Shown piece after piece: positions 1 through 7,732 of a stretch of 14,162 nt of DNA. Position numbers and translations under genes: made by a program. The DNA comes from an uncultured Actinomycetes bacterium. Lineage in GTDB: Bacteria; Actinomycetota; Actinomycetes; Nanopelagicales; Nanopelagicaceae. Positions within the stretch are counted from its first letter, which is position 1. The number at the start of each line of letters is the position of its first letter. A model generated the notes under the pieces. That model had not been told where the DNA came from. It ran no database searches and saw nothing but the letters and a program-made list of their open reading frames with translations. The stretch covers positions 1-14,162 of the forward strand of contig CAITFY010000111.1 of NCBI GenBank assembly GCA_903891755.1, written 5' to 3'.

Positions 1-1089
1 GAGAGAGCAAGAATTGAAGAGGCCTCTCAAGTTGAGATTAAAGAATCTCTCGAACATTTTCCGTCCACTCTGCCGGTGCGTCGTCACTCAGCATTTAGTG
101 CCTGGGTATCAATCTCAGTGGGTTGCAATAACACCTGTACTTTCTGCATCGTTCCCTCACTTCGCGGAATCGAGAAAGATCGCCCGCAGGCCGATATCTT
201 GAAGGAGGCGAGAGCGCTTGTAGAACAAGGCGTGGTCGAAATAACTCTGCTCGGTCAGAATGTAAATGCCTATGGAGTCGACCTAGGTGAGCGCGGAGCC
301 TTCGCAAAATTGATTAAGGAAGTTGGCGCAATTGATGGGCTAGAGCGTTTGCGTTTTATGTCTCCACATCCTCGTGATTTCACGCAGGATGTGATTGATG
401 CCATGGCAGAGACACCAGCAGCGATGCCGCACCTTCATATGCCATTGCAATCTGGTTCTGATCGCATCCTGCAAGCGATGCGTCGCTCGTATCGCTCCGA
501 TAGATATTTGAAGATCATTGAAGATGTGCGCAAAGCGATGCCCGACGCTGGAATTACCACCGACATCATTGTTGGTTTTCCTGGAGAAACTGAAGCAGAT
601 TTCCAAGCGACTCTAGATGTAGTTAGCCAAGCGCGATTCACAGCCGCTTACACCTTCCAATATTCAAAACGTCCTGGTACTCCTGCCGCAACCATGCCTG
701 ATCAAATTGGTGATGAAGTGATGGCAGATCGATATACCCGCTTGCACAAGTTGCAGCAAGAGATCTCCGGAGAGATCAATAAGGCATCAATCGGAGAGCG
801 TTACGAAGTTCTGATCTCAGATCATGAAGGTCGTCATGATTCAGATCGGGCGCGCGTAAATGGACGCACCCCAGATTTTCGTCTTGTACATATGGAGAGT
901 GCTGAGTCGCGCCCTGGAGATATTGCGGATGTGACCATCACCGAAGGTTCTCCAAACTTCATGATTGGAACAGTTAATTCGATCCGCAAGACTCGCGGGG
1001 GAGATGCCAACTCTGCCCGAGCAGCTGAAATCGGCGATAAGTCGATCATGATCGGCATGCCGACTTTGCAGAAATTAAAGTCATTGTGA
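1..1089 (+). CDS. miaB: tRNA-2-methylthio-N6-dimethylallyladenosine synthase MiaB, 5' truncated by window edge
   Basis: Radical-SAM methylthiotransferase that adds a methylthio group at C2 of i6A37 in tRNAs reading UNN codons, acting after MiaA, which is the next gene. The reading frame is open from base 1, so the start codon and the N-terminal MTTase domain lie upstream; about 362 codons remain. Seen: the radical-SAM cluster motif GCNNTCTFC, with cysteines at local codons 42, 46 and 49 (bases about 124-147), followed by IVPSLRG. Further on come LPLQSGSD-like MPLQSGSDRIL, the IIVGFPGETEADF segment, and a C-terminal TRAM-like domain (YEVLISDHEGR through GSPNFMIG) that binds tRNA. The stop TGA overlaps the GTG start of miaA by 4 bases. 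A GTG at base 76 is an internal valine, not a start, because the conserved sequence continues upstream of it. Confidence 0.96.
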   Translation, partial: ERARIEEASQVEIKESLEHFPSTLPVRRHSAFSAWVSISVGCNNTCTFCIVPSLRGIEKDRPQADILKEARALVEQGVVEITLLGQNVNAYGVDLGERGAFAKLIKEVGAIDGLERLRFMSPHPRDFTQDVIDAMAETPAAMPHLHMPLQSGSDRILQAMRRSYRSDRYLKIIEDVRKAMPDAGITTDIIVGFPGETEADFQATLDVVSQARFTAAYTFQYSKRPGTPAATMPDQIGDEVMADRYTRLHKLQQEISGEINKASIGERYEVLISDHEGRHDSDRARVNGRTPDFRLVHMESAESRPGDIADVTITEGSPNFMIGTVNSIRKTRGGDANSARAAEIGDKSIMIGMPTLQKLKSL

Positions 1090-1988
1090 CCCTTGTAGTA
1101 ATTGCTGGCGCTACTGCCACCGGCAAGAGTGATCTGGCAGTTGCACTCGCGAAGAAAATCGGCGGGGAGGTCGTTAACGCTGACTCCATGCAGCTGTATC
1201 GTGGAATGGATATCGGAACCGCAAAGTTAACTGTGGAAGAGCGCGCGGGCATCCCTCACCATCTCCTTGATCTTGTCGATGTCTCAACTGACGTCAATGT
1301 TGCTTGGTATCAAGAGCAAGCACGGGAAGTTATTGATGGCTTGCTGGCCAGAGGAATTCCAGCGATTGTTGTTGGGGGTACTGGCTTCTACATTAAAGCG
1401 ATTCTCGATGATTTGAATTTCCCAGATACCGATCCCGCCGTGCGCGAAAAGCTGACTCTGGAAGCCGAGAAGATTGGTGGAGATGCTCTCCATAAGAGAC
1501 TTGGCATTTTGGATCCGGCAGCGGCAGCGGCAATTCCACGCGAGAATGTGCGTCGTGTTATTCGAGCTCTAGAAGTTATAGAAATTACCGGAAAACCATT
1601 CACGGCAAATCTGCCACGAGAGAATTCCGCGAAGTATCCAGATGCAATTCAGTTTGGGCTAACGATGGATAGAGAACTCTTGGACCTGCGCGTTGATAAG
1701 CGCGTTGAGATGATGTTTGAAAAGGGCTTAGTTGCTGAGGTTGAGCAACTTATTGAGGAAGGATTGTTGGAGGGTAAGACTGCCCGCGCAGCACTTGGCT
1801 ATGCCCAAGTTATTTCGATGCTGGCTGGAGATATCTCTCTGGAACAAGCAATGTCCGATACCAAGCTTGCCACTCGTCAATATATTCGCCGACAAGAGAC
1901 CTGGTTCCGTCGCGATCAACGTATTTCCTGGCTTGATTCAGATTCAAATCGCCTAGAGACAATAGAGAAGGCTATTCTGAACGCATGA
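1086..1988 (+). CDS. miaA: tRNA dimethylallyltransferase MiaA
   Basis: Transfers the dimethylallyl group from dimethylallyl diphosphate to N6 of A37 in tRNA, giving i6A37, the substrate of MiaB. Length of 300 aa is normal for the family. Seen: P-loop GATATGKS at residues 8-15; the DSMQ substrate motif at 33-36 in VVNADSMQLYRGMDIGTAK; PHHLLDLVD; VVGGTGFYIKA; RENVRRVIRALEV; and the C-terminal RRQETWFRRD motif. The start is GTG at 1086, chosen because it overlaps the miaB stop (GTGA) and places the P-loop at the usual distance from the N terminus. No strong Shine-Dalgarno is visible, so expression probably depends on translational coupling to miaB. It ends in an ATGA overlap with dapF. Confidence 0.97.
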   Translation: MTLVVIAGATATGKSDLAVALAKKIGGEVVNADSMQLYRGMDIGTAKLTVEERAGIPHHLLDLVDVSTDVNVAWYQEQAREVIDGLLARGIPAIVVGGTGFYIKAILDDLNFPDTDPAVREKLTLEAEKIGGDALHKRLGILDPAAAAAIPRENVRRVIRALEVIEITGKPFTANLPRENSAKYPDAIQFGLTMDRELLDLRVDKRVEMMFEKGLVAEVEQLIEEGLLEGKTARAALGYAQVISMLAGDISLEQAMSDTKLATRQYIRRQETWFRRDQRISWLDSDSNRLETIEKAILNA

Positions 1989-2770
1989 TTGCAACGTATG
2001 GACACGGAACTCACAATGACTTTGTGTTGCTCTTTGATCCTGAAAATGAGATCGAGATTTCAGCGGATCAGGTAGCCCGCATCTGCAATCGTGAATCGGG
2101 TATCGGTAGCGATGGTTTTATTCGAATCACCAAGCGCGACTCCAAATGGTTTATGGATTATCGAAACCAAGATGGATCAATCGCTGAAATGTGCGGAAAT
2201 GGCATTCGCGTCATGGCTCGCTATTTAGTTGAGCGTGGACATCAAGGCGAGGGAATCTTTGCAATCAATACCCGCGCCGGAATGAAATATTTGGCAGTTC
2301 CTGCAGATGCTGATATCTCAGTAAATATCGGGCAGGTGAGTGAGGTCTATGACGAAGTTACTGTGAGTGTCGGTGACCACTCATGGAGCGCAACCCACAT
2401 CGATGTCGGAAATCCTCACGCCGTTGTGTTTGTCGAAGACTTAGCTGCGCTTGGAGATCTAAAAGAAACACCTGTTGTTGATGGCGATTACCCAGATGGC
2501 GTCAATGTTGAATTTGTAACCTTTCTTCCCAATGGCGAACTTGCGATGCGCGTACATGAGCGCGGAGTGGGGGAGACGCAGTCTTGTGGAACTGGCACAG
2601 TCGCTGTTGCCCTTGCCGCCACCTTGCATATGAAGCAGAAGCTTCCCTCACGCTGGGTGATAAATCCTCCCGGTGGCCGATTAATTGTTGATATCGATGG
2701 CCACAGTAATGCCACACTTATAGGACCTGCTTTACTCGTGCGTGATGTAGAACTGGATGCTTATCTGTGA
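1985..2770 (+). CDS. dapF: diaminopimelate epimerase DapF
   Basis: PLP-independent epimerase that converts LL-diaminopimelate to the meso form, used for peptidoglycan cross-links and lysine synthesis. Length is 261 aa, slightly short for an actinobacterial DapF. Seen: N-terminal YGHGTHNDFVLL; first active-site cysteine C70 in EMCGNGIRVMARY; GNPHAVVFV at 142-150; the region 188-201 with the second active-site cysteine C201 in ETQSCGTGTVAVA; and PPGGRLIVD near 228-236. Both halves of the two-fold pseudo-symmetric fold are therefore present with their catalytic cysteines. The ATG at 1985 overlaps the miaA stop by 4 bases. A GAGAAGG at about 1965-1971 could serve as a rather distant ribosome binding site. 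The miaA-dapF-hflX order is conserved in Actinobacteria although the three functions are unrelated. Confidence 0.97.
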   Translation: MIATYGHGTHNDFVLLFDPENEIEISADQVARICNRESGIGSDGFIRITKRDSKWFMDYRNQDGSIAEMCGNGIRVMARYLVERGHQGEGIFAINTRAGMKYLAVPADADISVNIGQVSEVYDEVTVSVGDHSWSATHIDVGNPHAVVFVEDLAALGDLKETPVVDGDYPDGVNVEFVTFLPNGELAMRVHERGVGETQSCGTGTVAVALAATLHMKQKLPSRWVINPPGGRLIVDIDGHSNATLIGPALLVRDVELDAYL

Positions 2771-4221
2771 ACCATGGTGATGAACCGCTCGATATAGATA
2801 TCGATCAACTTCTTCGTGAGAGTGCTCGTGCTGCAGCGGAATACGACTCAGCCGAAAGCGATGAGAGCAACCAACAAGATTTGCAAGACCGTCAAGCTTT
2901 GCGCCGCGTCTCCGGTTTATCTACAGAACTTCAAGATGTTAACGATGCTGAGTATCGCCAACTTCGCCTGGAGAAAGTCGTTTTGGTTGGAGTGTGGACT
3001 GAGGGCACTGCACAAGATGCAGAGAACTCTATGAAAGAACTTGCAGCACTTGCCGAAACAGCGGGCTCAGAAGTTATGGAAGGTTTTGTGCAGCGCCGCG
3101 ATAAGCCAGATGCTTCAACATTTATCGGCTCTGGAAAAGTCGCAGAGGTTAAACAATCTGTCATTGCAACTGGCGCAGATACTGTTGTGTGCGACGGCGA
3201 ATTGTCTCCAGCTCAACTTAGAACTTTGGAATCAAAATTAAAGGTGAAGGTGATTGATCGCACCGCGCTCATCTTGGATATCTTCGCGCAGCACGCCAAG
3301 TCTCGTGAAGGTAAAGCTCAAGTAGAACTCGCCCAGATGAGTTACATGTTGCCAAGACTTCGAGGCTGGGGTGACTCACTCTCACGTCAAGCTGGAGGCA
3401 TTGGCGGACGTGGTCCTGGTGAAACCAAGATTGAAACTGATCGCCGTCGCATCAACGACAAAATGGCGAAGCTTCGCAAAGAGATTAAAGAGATGAAGGT
3501 TGCGCGCGACACTAAGCGACAGGAGCGCACCAAGTACAGCGTGCCTTCAGTTGCCATCGCCGGTTACACAAATGCAGGTAAATCTTCTCTCATGAATCGT
3601 TTAACCAATGCAGGCGTTCTCGTTGAAAATGCGCTCTTTGCAACGCTCGATCCCACAGTGCGTCAAACCAAGAGTTCTGATGGCCGCATTTACACCTTGG
3701 CTGACACCGTCGGTTTTGTCCGCCACTTGCCACACCAACTCGTGGAAGCATTTAAATCAACGCTGGAAGAGGTGGCTGCCGCCGATCTGATTGTGCATGT
3801 TGTAGATGGTTCACACCCCGATCCCCAAGAGCAGATTCGCGCGGTCCGTGAAGTGATCAAGGATGTCGGCGGAGGAGATATCCCAGAGATCATCGCCATC
3901 AATAAAGCTGATATCGCAGCGCCTGAGGTCATCATGCAGATCTTGCGTGAAGAGTCCAACAGTTATGCATTTTCCGCACGCACCGGCTTTGGACTTGAAA
4001 CTCTCCTTAAAGCTATCGAAACTTCGCTTCCTCGTCCGCGAGTAGAAATCACTGCGGTGATTCCATTTAATCGCGGGGAGTTGGTATCTGCAATCCATGA
4101 ACGCGGTGAGGTACTCTCTGAAACATATTCGGAGAATGGAACCCGAATTCACGCCATGGTTGATGCGCATATCGCAAAGCGCATCGAGGAGATGATTCAG
4201 GTAGGAGTTCTTGGTACATGA
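2767..4221 (+). CDS. hflX: GTPase HflX
   Basis: Ribosome-associated GTPase of the HflX/Obg-related class, known in other bacteria for splitting stalled 70S or 100S ribosomes under stress. Length is 484 aa, longer than E. coli HflX (426 aa) because of an acidic N-terminal extension (residues 1-60, rich in D, E, Q), common in actinobacterial forms. Seen: the HflX N-terminal domain (VVLVGVWTEG at 71-80, DASTFIGSGKV at 115-125); the linker GGIGGRGPGETKIETD at 210-225; a basic helical segment at about 226-256; and the G domain with G1 GYTNAGKS at 266-273, G3 DTVG at 313-316, G4 NKAD at 379-382 and G5 SAR at 403-405. The start is GTG at 2767 in a GTGA overlap with dapF. In-frame alternatives further in would remove only the acidic tail. 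Confidence 0.96.
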   Translation: MNHGDEPLDIDIDQLLRESARAAAEYDSAESDESNQQDLQDRQALRRVSGLSTELQDVNDAEYRQLRLEKVVLVGVWTEGTAQDAENSMKELAALAETAGSEVMEGFVQRRDKPDASTFIGSGKVAEVKQSVIATGADTVVCDGELSPAQLRTLESKLKVKVIDRTALILDIFAQHAKSREGKAQVELAQMSYMLPRLRGWGDSLSRQAGGIGGRGPGETKIETDRRRINDKMAKLRKEIKEMKVARDTKRQERTKYSVPSVAIAGYTNAGKSSLMNRLTNAGVLVENALFATLDPTVRQTKSSDGRIYTLADTVGFVRHLPHQLVEAFKSTLEEVAAADLIVHVVDGSHPDPQEQIRAVREVIKDVGGGDIPEIIAINKADIAAPEVIMQILREESNSYAFSARTGFGLETLLKAIETSLPRPRVEITAVIPFNRGELVSAIHERGEVLSETYSENGTRIHAMVDAHIAKRIEEMIQVGVLGT

Positions 4222-4874
4222 GCAATGTCGTTAAATTAACCACGCGCAATAAAGCTGCAGCCAGAGATCGCGCCCTCGTCGCTCTCTTGCAAGGTGAGGT
4301 AATCATCGTTGCCGCCGAACATGGATATTTCTATCTCTGCGATGCCTTCAACCATGTGGCGGTTAACCGACTACACGAACTGCGCGGGGATCAACCTGGT
4401 ACTGCGGCTCAAGTCTTGATTGGAAAGGTAAATGCTGTCAGCGGACTTGCCGCCAACTTTGATTCAGACTGGCAGAAAGTTGTAAATGCTTTTTGGCCAG
4501 GCTTGCTGACCGTTCAACTCGCTCCGCAATCTGCGCTCAGTTGGGATCTGGGGGATGGACGTGAACTTCCGGAGTTTGCTGTTCGAGTTCCAAATCGTGA
4601 ATTTCTACTCTCGCTCCTAGCCAAGAGCGGTCCTCTCGCTGCCGCCAGCGCCTCACTCGCCGGCCAGCCCCCAATTCGAGATCTTCGATTTGTCACTGCT
4701 GATCCTGATGAAGAGGTATTGATGGTCGATGAAGGAGTTCTGCCCGAAGGTCCAGCATCCACGGTGCTCCGTCGCCCCAAGGAGGATGGCCCGATTCAAG
4801 CGGTTCGCATAGGCGCAATCGCGTTAGATGAGTTACAAGAAGTCCTACCTACGATTTCGGCGGTAAAGCCGTAG
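4218..4874 (+). CDS. divergent Sua5/YciO/YrdC (TsaC-like) family protein
   Basis: Looks like the actinobacterial Sua5-type protein that sits upstream of wecA and the atp operon; the family makes threonylcarbamoyl-AMP for t6A37 of tRNA. Length is 218 aa. Seen: FWPG at 92-95, WDLGDG at 109-114, FAVRVPN at 120-126, SLAGQPPI at 146-153, GPASTVLRR at 178-186 and VRIGAI at 196-201, all in family order. Missing or changed: the usual PTDTVYG loop reads AAEHGYFY (32-39); the KxR substrate motif is replaced around HELRGDQPG (53-61); and the S(T)SAN motif reads AASASLAG (142-149). I infer either loss of catalysis or a changed substrate. The family assignment is good, the enzyme activity doubtful. ATG 4218 overlaps the hflX stop (ATGA), with TAGGAG at 4202-4207 as a ribosome binding site. 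Confidence 0.8.
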   Translation: MSNVVKLTTRNKAAARDRALVALLQGEVIIVAAEHGYFYLCDAFNHVAVNRLHELRGDQPGTAAQVLIGKVNAVSGLAANFDSDWQKVVNAFWPGLLTVQLAPQSALSWDLGDGRELPEFAVRVPNREFLLSLLAKSGPLAAASASLAGQPPIRDLRFVTADPDEEVLMVDEGVLPEGPASTVLRRPKEDGPIQAVRIGAIALDELQEVLPTISAVKP

Positions 4875-4875
4875 G
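4848..4875 (+). other. small hairpin across the stop codon of the TsaC-like gene
   Basis: CCTACG (4848-4853) is exactly complementary to CGTAGG (4870-4875), and an alternative CGGC/GCCG pairing exists inside. The structure covers the TAG stop and ends 8 bases before the glyA start. No T-run follows, so it is not a standard terminator. It may be chance or may modulate termination/reinitiation into glyA. Confidence 0.3.
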
Positions 4876-4883
4876 GTTCGGGT

Positions 4884-6152
4884 ATGTCTACTGATACCTT
4901 TTTTGGACCTGATTTCGACGCCCTGACAGCGCAAGACCCAGATATCGCAGCAGTTTTGCTGAGCGAGCTTGAGCGTCAACGCCATAACCTGCAATTAATC
5001 GCTAGCGAGAACTTCACCTCACCAGCTGTTCTGGCAGCCATGGGTTCAACGCTCTCGAATAAGTACGCAGAGGGTTACCCAGGCAAGCGTTACTACGGCG
5101 GTTGCGAAGAGGTCGACAAGGTCGAACTCATTGGAATTGAGCGCGCCAAGGAGCTTTTTGGTGCCGAACATGCCAACCTCCAACCGCACTCGGGTGCAAG
5201 TGCAAACGTTGCGGTCTATCAAGCATTTACAAAGCCTGGAGATACCGTCCTTGCGATGTCTCTTCCGCATGGCGGACACCTCACTCACGGCTCAAAGGTC
5301 AACTTCTCCGGCAAATGGTTCAACATTGTCTCTTACGGAGTGCGCGCCGATAATGAACTTATCGATTATGACGAGTTGCGCGACTTAGCTCTCAAGAATG
5401 CACCTCGCATGATTTGCACCGGTGCAACCGCGTATCCGAGTTTGATTGACTTTGCAAAGGTTCGCGAGATTTGCGATGAAGTCGGCGCAATCATGTGGGT
5501 CGATGCAGCGCACTTCATTGGATTGGTCGCAGGTAAGGCAATCCCATCTCCTGTCCCATATGCAGATGTAGTTTCATTCACGACACATAAAGTTTTGCGC
5601 GGTCCGCGCGGCGGAATGATTGTGTCAAAGGCGGAACATGCTGCAGCAATTGATAAGGCTGTATTCCCTGGAATGCAGGGTGGTCCAATCATGAGCGCTG
5701 TCGCCGGAAAGGCAGTTGCACTGAAAGAGTGCGCGACTCCCGCTTATCAAAATTATGCCAAGCAAGTTATTGAAAATTGCCAAGTTCTTGCTTCAAGTTT
5801 AGAAGAGCATGGAATGCGCGCGGTCTCAGGCGGAACTCAAACCCACCTGGCACTCATGGACATTCGTTCAACTGGAGTTACCGGCAAGGTTGCAGATGAA
5901 CGTTGCGGACTCTCTGGAATTACTATGAATAAGAATGCAATTCCATACGATCCAGAGTCACCAGCAGTTACTAGCGGAATCCGGGTAGGCACTGCAGCAA
6001 CCACAACACAAGGCATGGGTCCGGCACAGATGAAGGAAATTGCATCACTTATTGCACGCGCGATCAAAGAAGGCGAAGAGCCTGCAAAGGCTGCTGCAAT
6101 CAAGGCTGATGTACGTGCGCTCACTGCGCAATTCCCTGTCTATCCTCGCTAA
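4884..6152 (+). CDS. glyA: serine hydroxymethyltransferase GlyA
   Basis: PLP enzyme interconverting serine and glycine with tetrahydrofolate / 5,10-methylenetetrahydrofolate; the main source of one-carbon units. Length of 422 aa matches the family. Seen: NLQLIASENFTSPAVL at 35-50; YAEGYPGKRYYGGCE at 61-75; the substrate/folate contact region PHGGHLTHG at 128-136; MWVDAAHFIGLVAG, with the PLP-contacting Asp at D207 and His at H210; and SFTTHKVLRGPRGG at 231-244, where K236 is the Schiff-base lysine. C-terminal SGIRVGTAATTTQG is also typical (canonical IRxGTPAxTTRG), with small Pro-to-Ala and Arg-to-Gln changes. The gap to the upstream gene is 9 bases and only a weak AGGG precedes the start, so translational coupling is likely. 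glyA also lies between sua5 and wecA in other actinobacteria such as Streptomyces (from memory). Confidence 0.97.
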   Translation: MSTDTFFGPDFDALTAQDPDIAAVLLSELERQRHNLQLIASENFTSPAVLAAMGSTLSNKYAEGYPGKRYYGGCEEVDKVELIGIERAKELFGAEHANLQPHSGASANVAVYQAFTKPGDTVLAMSLPHGGHLTHGSKVNFSGKWFNIVSYGVRADNELIDYDELRDLALKNAPRMICTGATAYPSLIDFAKVREICDEVGAIMWVDAAHFIGLVAGKAIPSPVPYADVVSFTTHKVLRGPRGGMIVSKAEHAAAIDKAVFPGMQGGPIMSAVAGKAVALKECATPAYQNYAKQVIENCQVLASSLEEHGMRAVSGGTQTHLALMDIRSTGVTGKVADERCGLSGITMNKNAIPYDPESPAVTSGIRVGTAATTTQGMGPAQMKEIASLIARAIKEGEEPAKAAAIKADVRALTAQFPVYPR

Positions 6153-6166
6153 AGGTCGATTCTGTA

Positions 6167-7282
6167 ATGCGTGAGTACCTCTTAACCGCAGCTCTTGCGG
6201 CGATCTTCTGCTTTATGTTGACGCCTCTCGTGCGTCAGCTTGCAATGATCTCTGGTGCTTTTATTGAGCTGCGCTCGCGCGATATGCATACCGACATCAC
6301 TCCTAGGTGGGGTGGCTTGGCGATGTGGGGCTCGCTATCAGTCACATTTTTAATTGTCGGTCACTTGAATCTCGTTGGGGCAGCATTCGATCGAGAGCTA
6401 ACAGGCATTTTCCTAGCGGGAACATTCATCATGGTTCTTGGGATGTTGGACGATCGATTTGATTTAGATTCGCTCACTAAGTTTGCGGGTCAGACTCTCG
6501 CTGCTGGAATTCTTCTTCTCTATGGTGTCCAGATTTTGTGGTTACCTATTAATGGAATTTTGACGATTCCATCTAATATTGGAGCTCTACTAACGGTTAT
6601 CTTTGTTATGTTAGTAATTAACGCCGTCAACTTTGTTGATGGACTTGATGGGCTCGCATCTGGAATCGTCGCGGTGTGCGCAATGGCATTCTTTGCATTC
6701 TCGTACATTCTCGCGGTCGACAATGGTTTTAGTCGTGCAGGTGCTCCTTCACTTGTCATGGCAATAGTTGTCGGGTTGTGTATCGGATTTCTGCCACACA
6801 ATTACCACCCAGCAAAGATTTTTATGGGCGACTCCGGTGCAATGTTCCTTGGACTGCTGCTCTCAGCATCTGCCATCACGCTAACTGGTCAGATAGATGT
6901 CAACGCGATTTCAAATCAGAATTCCAGATCAACCTTTGTTCCATTGATCCTTCCCTTTACAGTCCTTGCGATTCCACTTCTTGATTTAGGAATGGCTATT
7001 GTTCGCAGACTTCGCGCCGGTCGCTCACCATTCGCCGCAGATCGTGAACATCTGCACCATCGCCTACTTCGCATGGGAAATTCACAACGTGAGGTAGCAA
7101 TCATTATGTATCTCTGGACTGCGATGTTTGCATTCCCAACCGTGATTGCAGCTTTCTATCCACTGTGGATTTCAGTAGTAGTGGCTCTGGTGATTGCATC
7201 TGCTTCCCTGGTCCTAATTCGACGCAGCTATGTGAAAAGTAGAAGAAGCTCAACAGCGAGAGAGATGGCAACCCATGAGTGA
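6167..7282 (+). CDS. wecA: WecA/TagO-type polyprenyl-phosphate GlcNAc-1-phosphate transferase
   Basis: Integral membrane enzyme of the MraY/WecA family. It transfers a sugar-1-phosphate, probably GlcNAc-1-P from UDP-GlcNAc, to a polyprenyl phosphate on the cytoplasmic face and so starts cell-wall glycopolymer synthesis. Length is 371 aa with about 10-11 hydrophobic helices. Seen: PRWGGLAMW at 46-54; the Mg-binding DD at D95-D96 in LGMLDDRFDL; NAVNFVDGLDGLASG at 152-166; FMGDSGAMFLG at 219-229 with D222; and the HxHH motif HLHH at 295-298, typical of the WecA/TagO/Rfe group rather than MraY. AAAGGT at 6151-6156 is a plausible ribosome binding site. The exact sugar and lipid cannot be read from sequence. 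The stop overlaps the atpI start by 8 bases. Much of this gene is AT-rich (20 of 60 G+C in 6541-6600). Confidence 0.92.
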   Translation: MREYLLTAALAAIFCFMLTPLVRQLAMISGAFIELRSRDMHTDITPRWGGLAMWGSLSVTFLIVGHLNLVGAAFDRELTGIFLAGTFIMVLGMLDDRFDLDSLTKFAGQTLAAGILLLYGVQILWLPINGILTIPSNIGALLTVIFVMLVINAVNFVDGLDGLASGIVAVCAMAFFAFSYILAVDNGFSRAGAPSLVMAIVVGLCIGFLPHNYHPAKIFMGDSGAMFLGLLLSASAITLTGQIDVNAISNQNSRSTFVPLILPFTVLAIPLLDLGMAIVRRLRAGRSPFAADREHLHHRLLRMGNSQREVAIIMYLWTAMFAFPTVIAAFYPLWISVVVALVIASASLVLIRRSYVKSRRSSTAREMATHE

Positions 7283-7697
7283 AGATTCAACGACCCTGAT
7301 GTGGCGCGGGGCGATCATCCCCTCCACCGTTGTGGCGGTCTTGGCAGTTATTGGCTCCACCATCTTTCGACATGAGCCTGGATTCTTGGGGGCGCTCATC
7401 GGTAGCGCCACGGTCATCATCTTTCTTGGAATCCATCTCCTGATTTCAGCCATCTCCAAGAACCTCGACCCCATCGCGGTCATGGGAATGGCGATGTTCT
7501 CCTACTTCGCCAAGGTATTGGTGATGGGAGCTCTCCTCCTGATCGTCTCCCGGGCCACCGCCCCAGCGACCGTGGATAGGACTACTTTTGCCATCGCCGC
7601 GCTGGCGATCACCGCAGCTTGGCTTGCGGGAGAGATACGTGCCTTTTTCAAGCTGAAAATCGGGTTACCATTACCCCCTGCTTCGAAGGGCGATTAA
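7275..7697 (+). CDS. atpI: AtpI-like ATP synthase assembly membrane protein
   Basis: Small four-helix membrane protein of the ATP synthase protein I type, found upstream of atpB. The family is linked to c-ring assembly and, in some bacteria, Mg2+ supply. Length is 140 aa. Hydrophobic segments are visible at about residues 11-31, 37-59, 68-91 and 103-119, ending in WLAGEIRAFFKLKIG (116-130), which I recognise as the actinobacterial AtpI C-terminal pattern. The start ATG at 7275 lies inside the end of wecA (8-base overlap); a purine-rich GAGAGAG about 10 bases upstream is the only ribosome-binding candidate. Base composition is higher in G+C than neighbouring wecA (34 of 60 in 7321-7380). The assignment rests on position, topology and the C-terminal motif, since the family is poorly conserved. 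Confidence 0.8.
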   Translation: MSEDSTTLMWRGAIIPSTVVAVLAVIGSTIFRHEPGFLGALIGSATVIIFLGIHLLISAISKNLDPIAVMGMAMFSYFAKVLVMGALLLIVSRATAPATVDRTTFAIAALAITAAWLAGEIRAFFKLKIGLPLPPASKGD

Positions 7698-7732
7698 GCC
7701 TTCCGACCGCTTCAAAGGAGAATCGGCTTAAT
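7693..7732 (+). promoter_or_regulatory. perfect inverted repeat joining atpI stop and atpZ start
   Basis: ATTAAGCC at 7693-7700 contains the atpI stop TAA. It is the exact reverse complement of GGCTTAAT at 7725-7732, which contains the first two bases of the atpZ ATG. The 24-base loop carries the AAAGGAG ribosome binding site (7714-7720). Folded, the 8-bp stem would bury the start codon; a ribosome finishing atpI would open it. The pairing is seen directly; the coupling role is inferred. Confidence 0.5.

Noticed and set aside
76..1089. miaB starting at the GTG of base 76
   Set aside because: The frame is open and family-like back to base 1, and the protein needs an N-terminal MTTase domain; this GTG is an internal valine just before the radical-SAM domain.
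3811..4170. 119-codon open frame on the minus strand inside hflX
   Set aside because: It lies fully antisense to the HflX G domain, shows no family motif and no ribosome binding context; a shadow of biased codon use.
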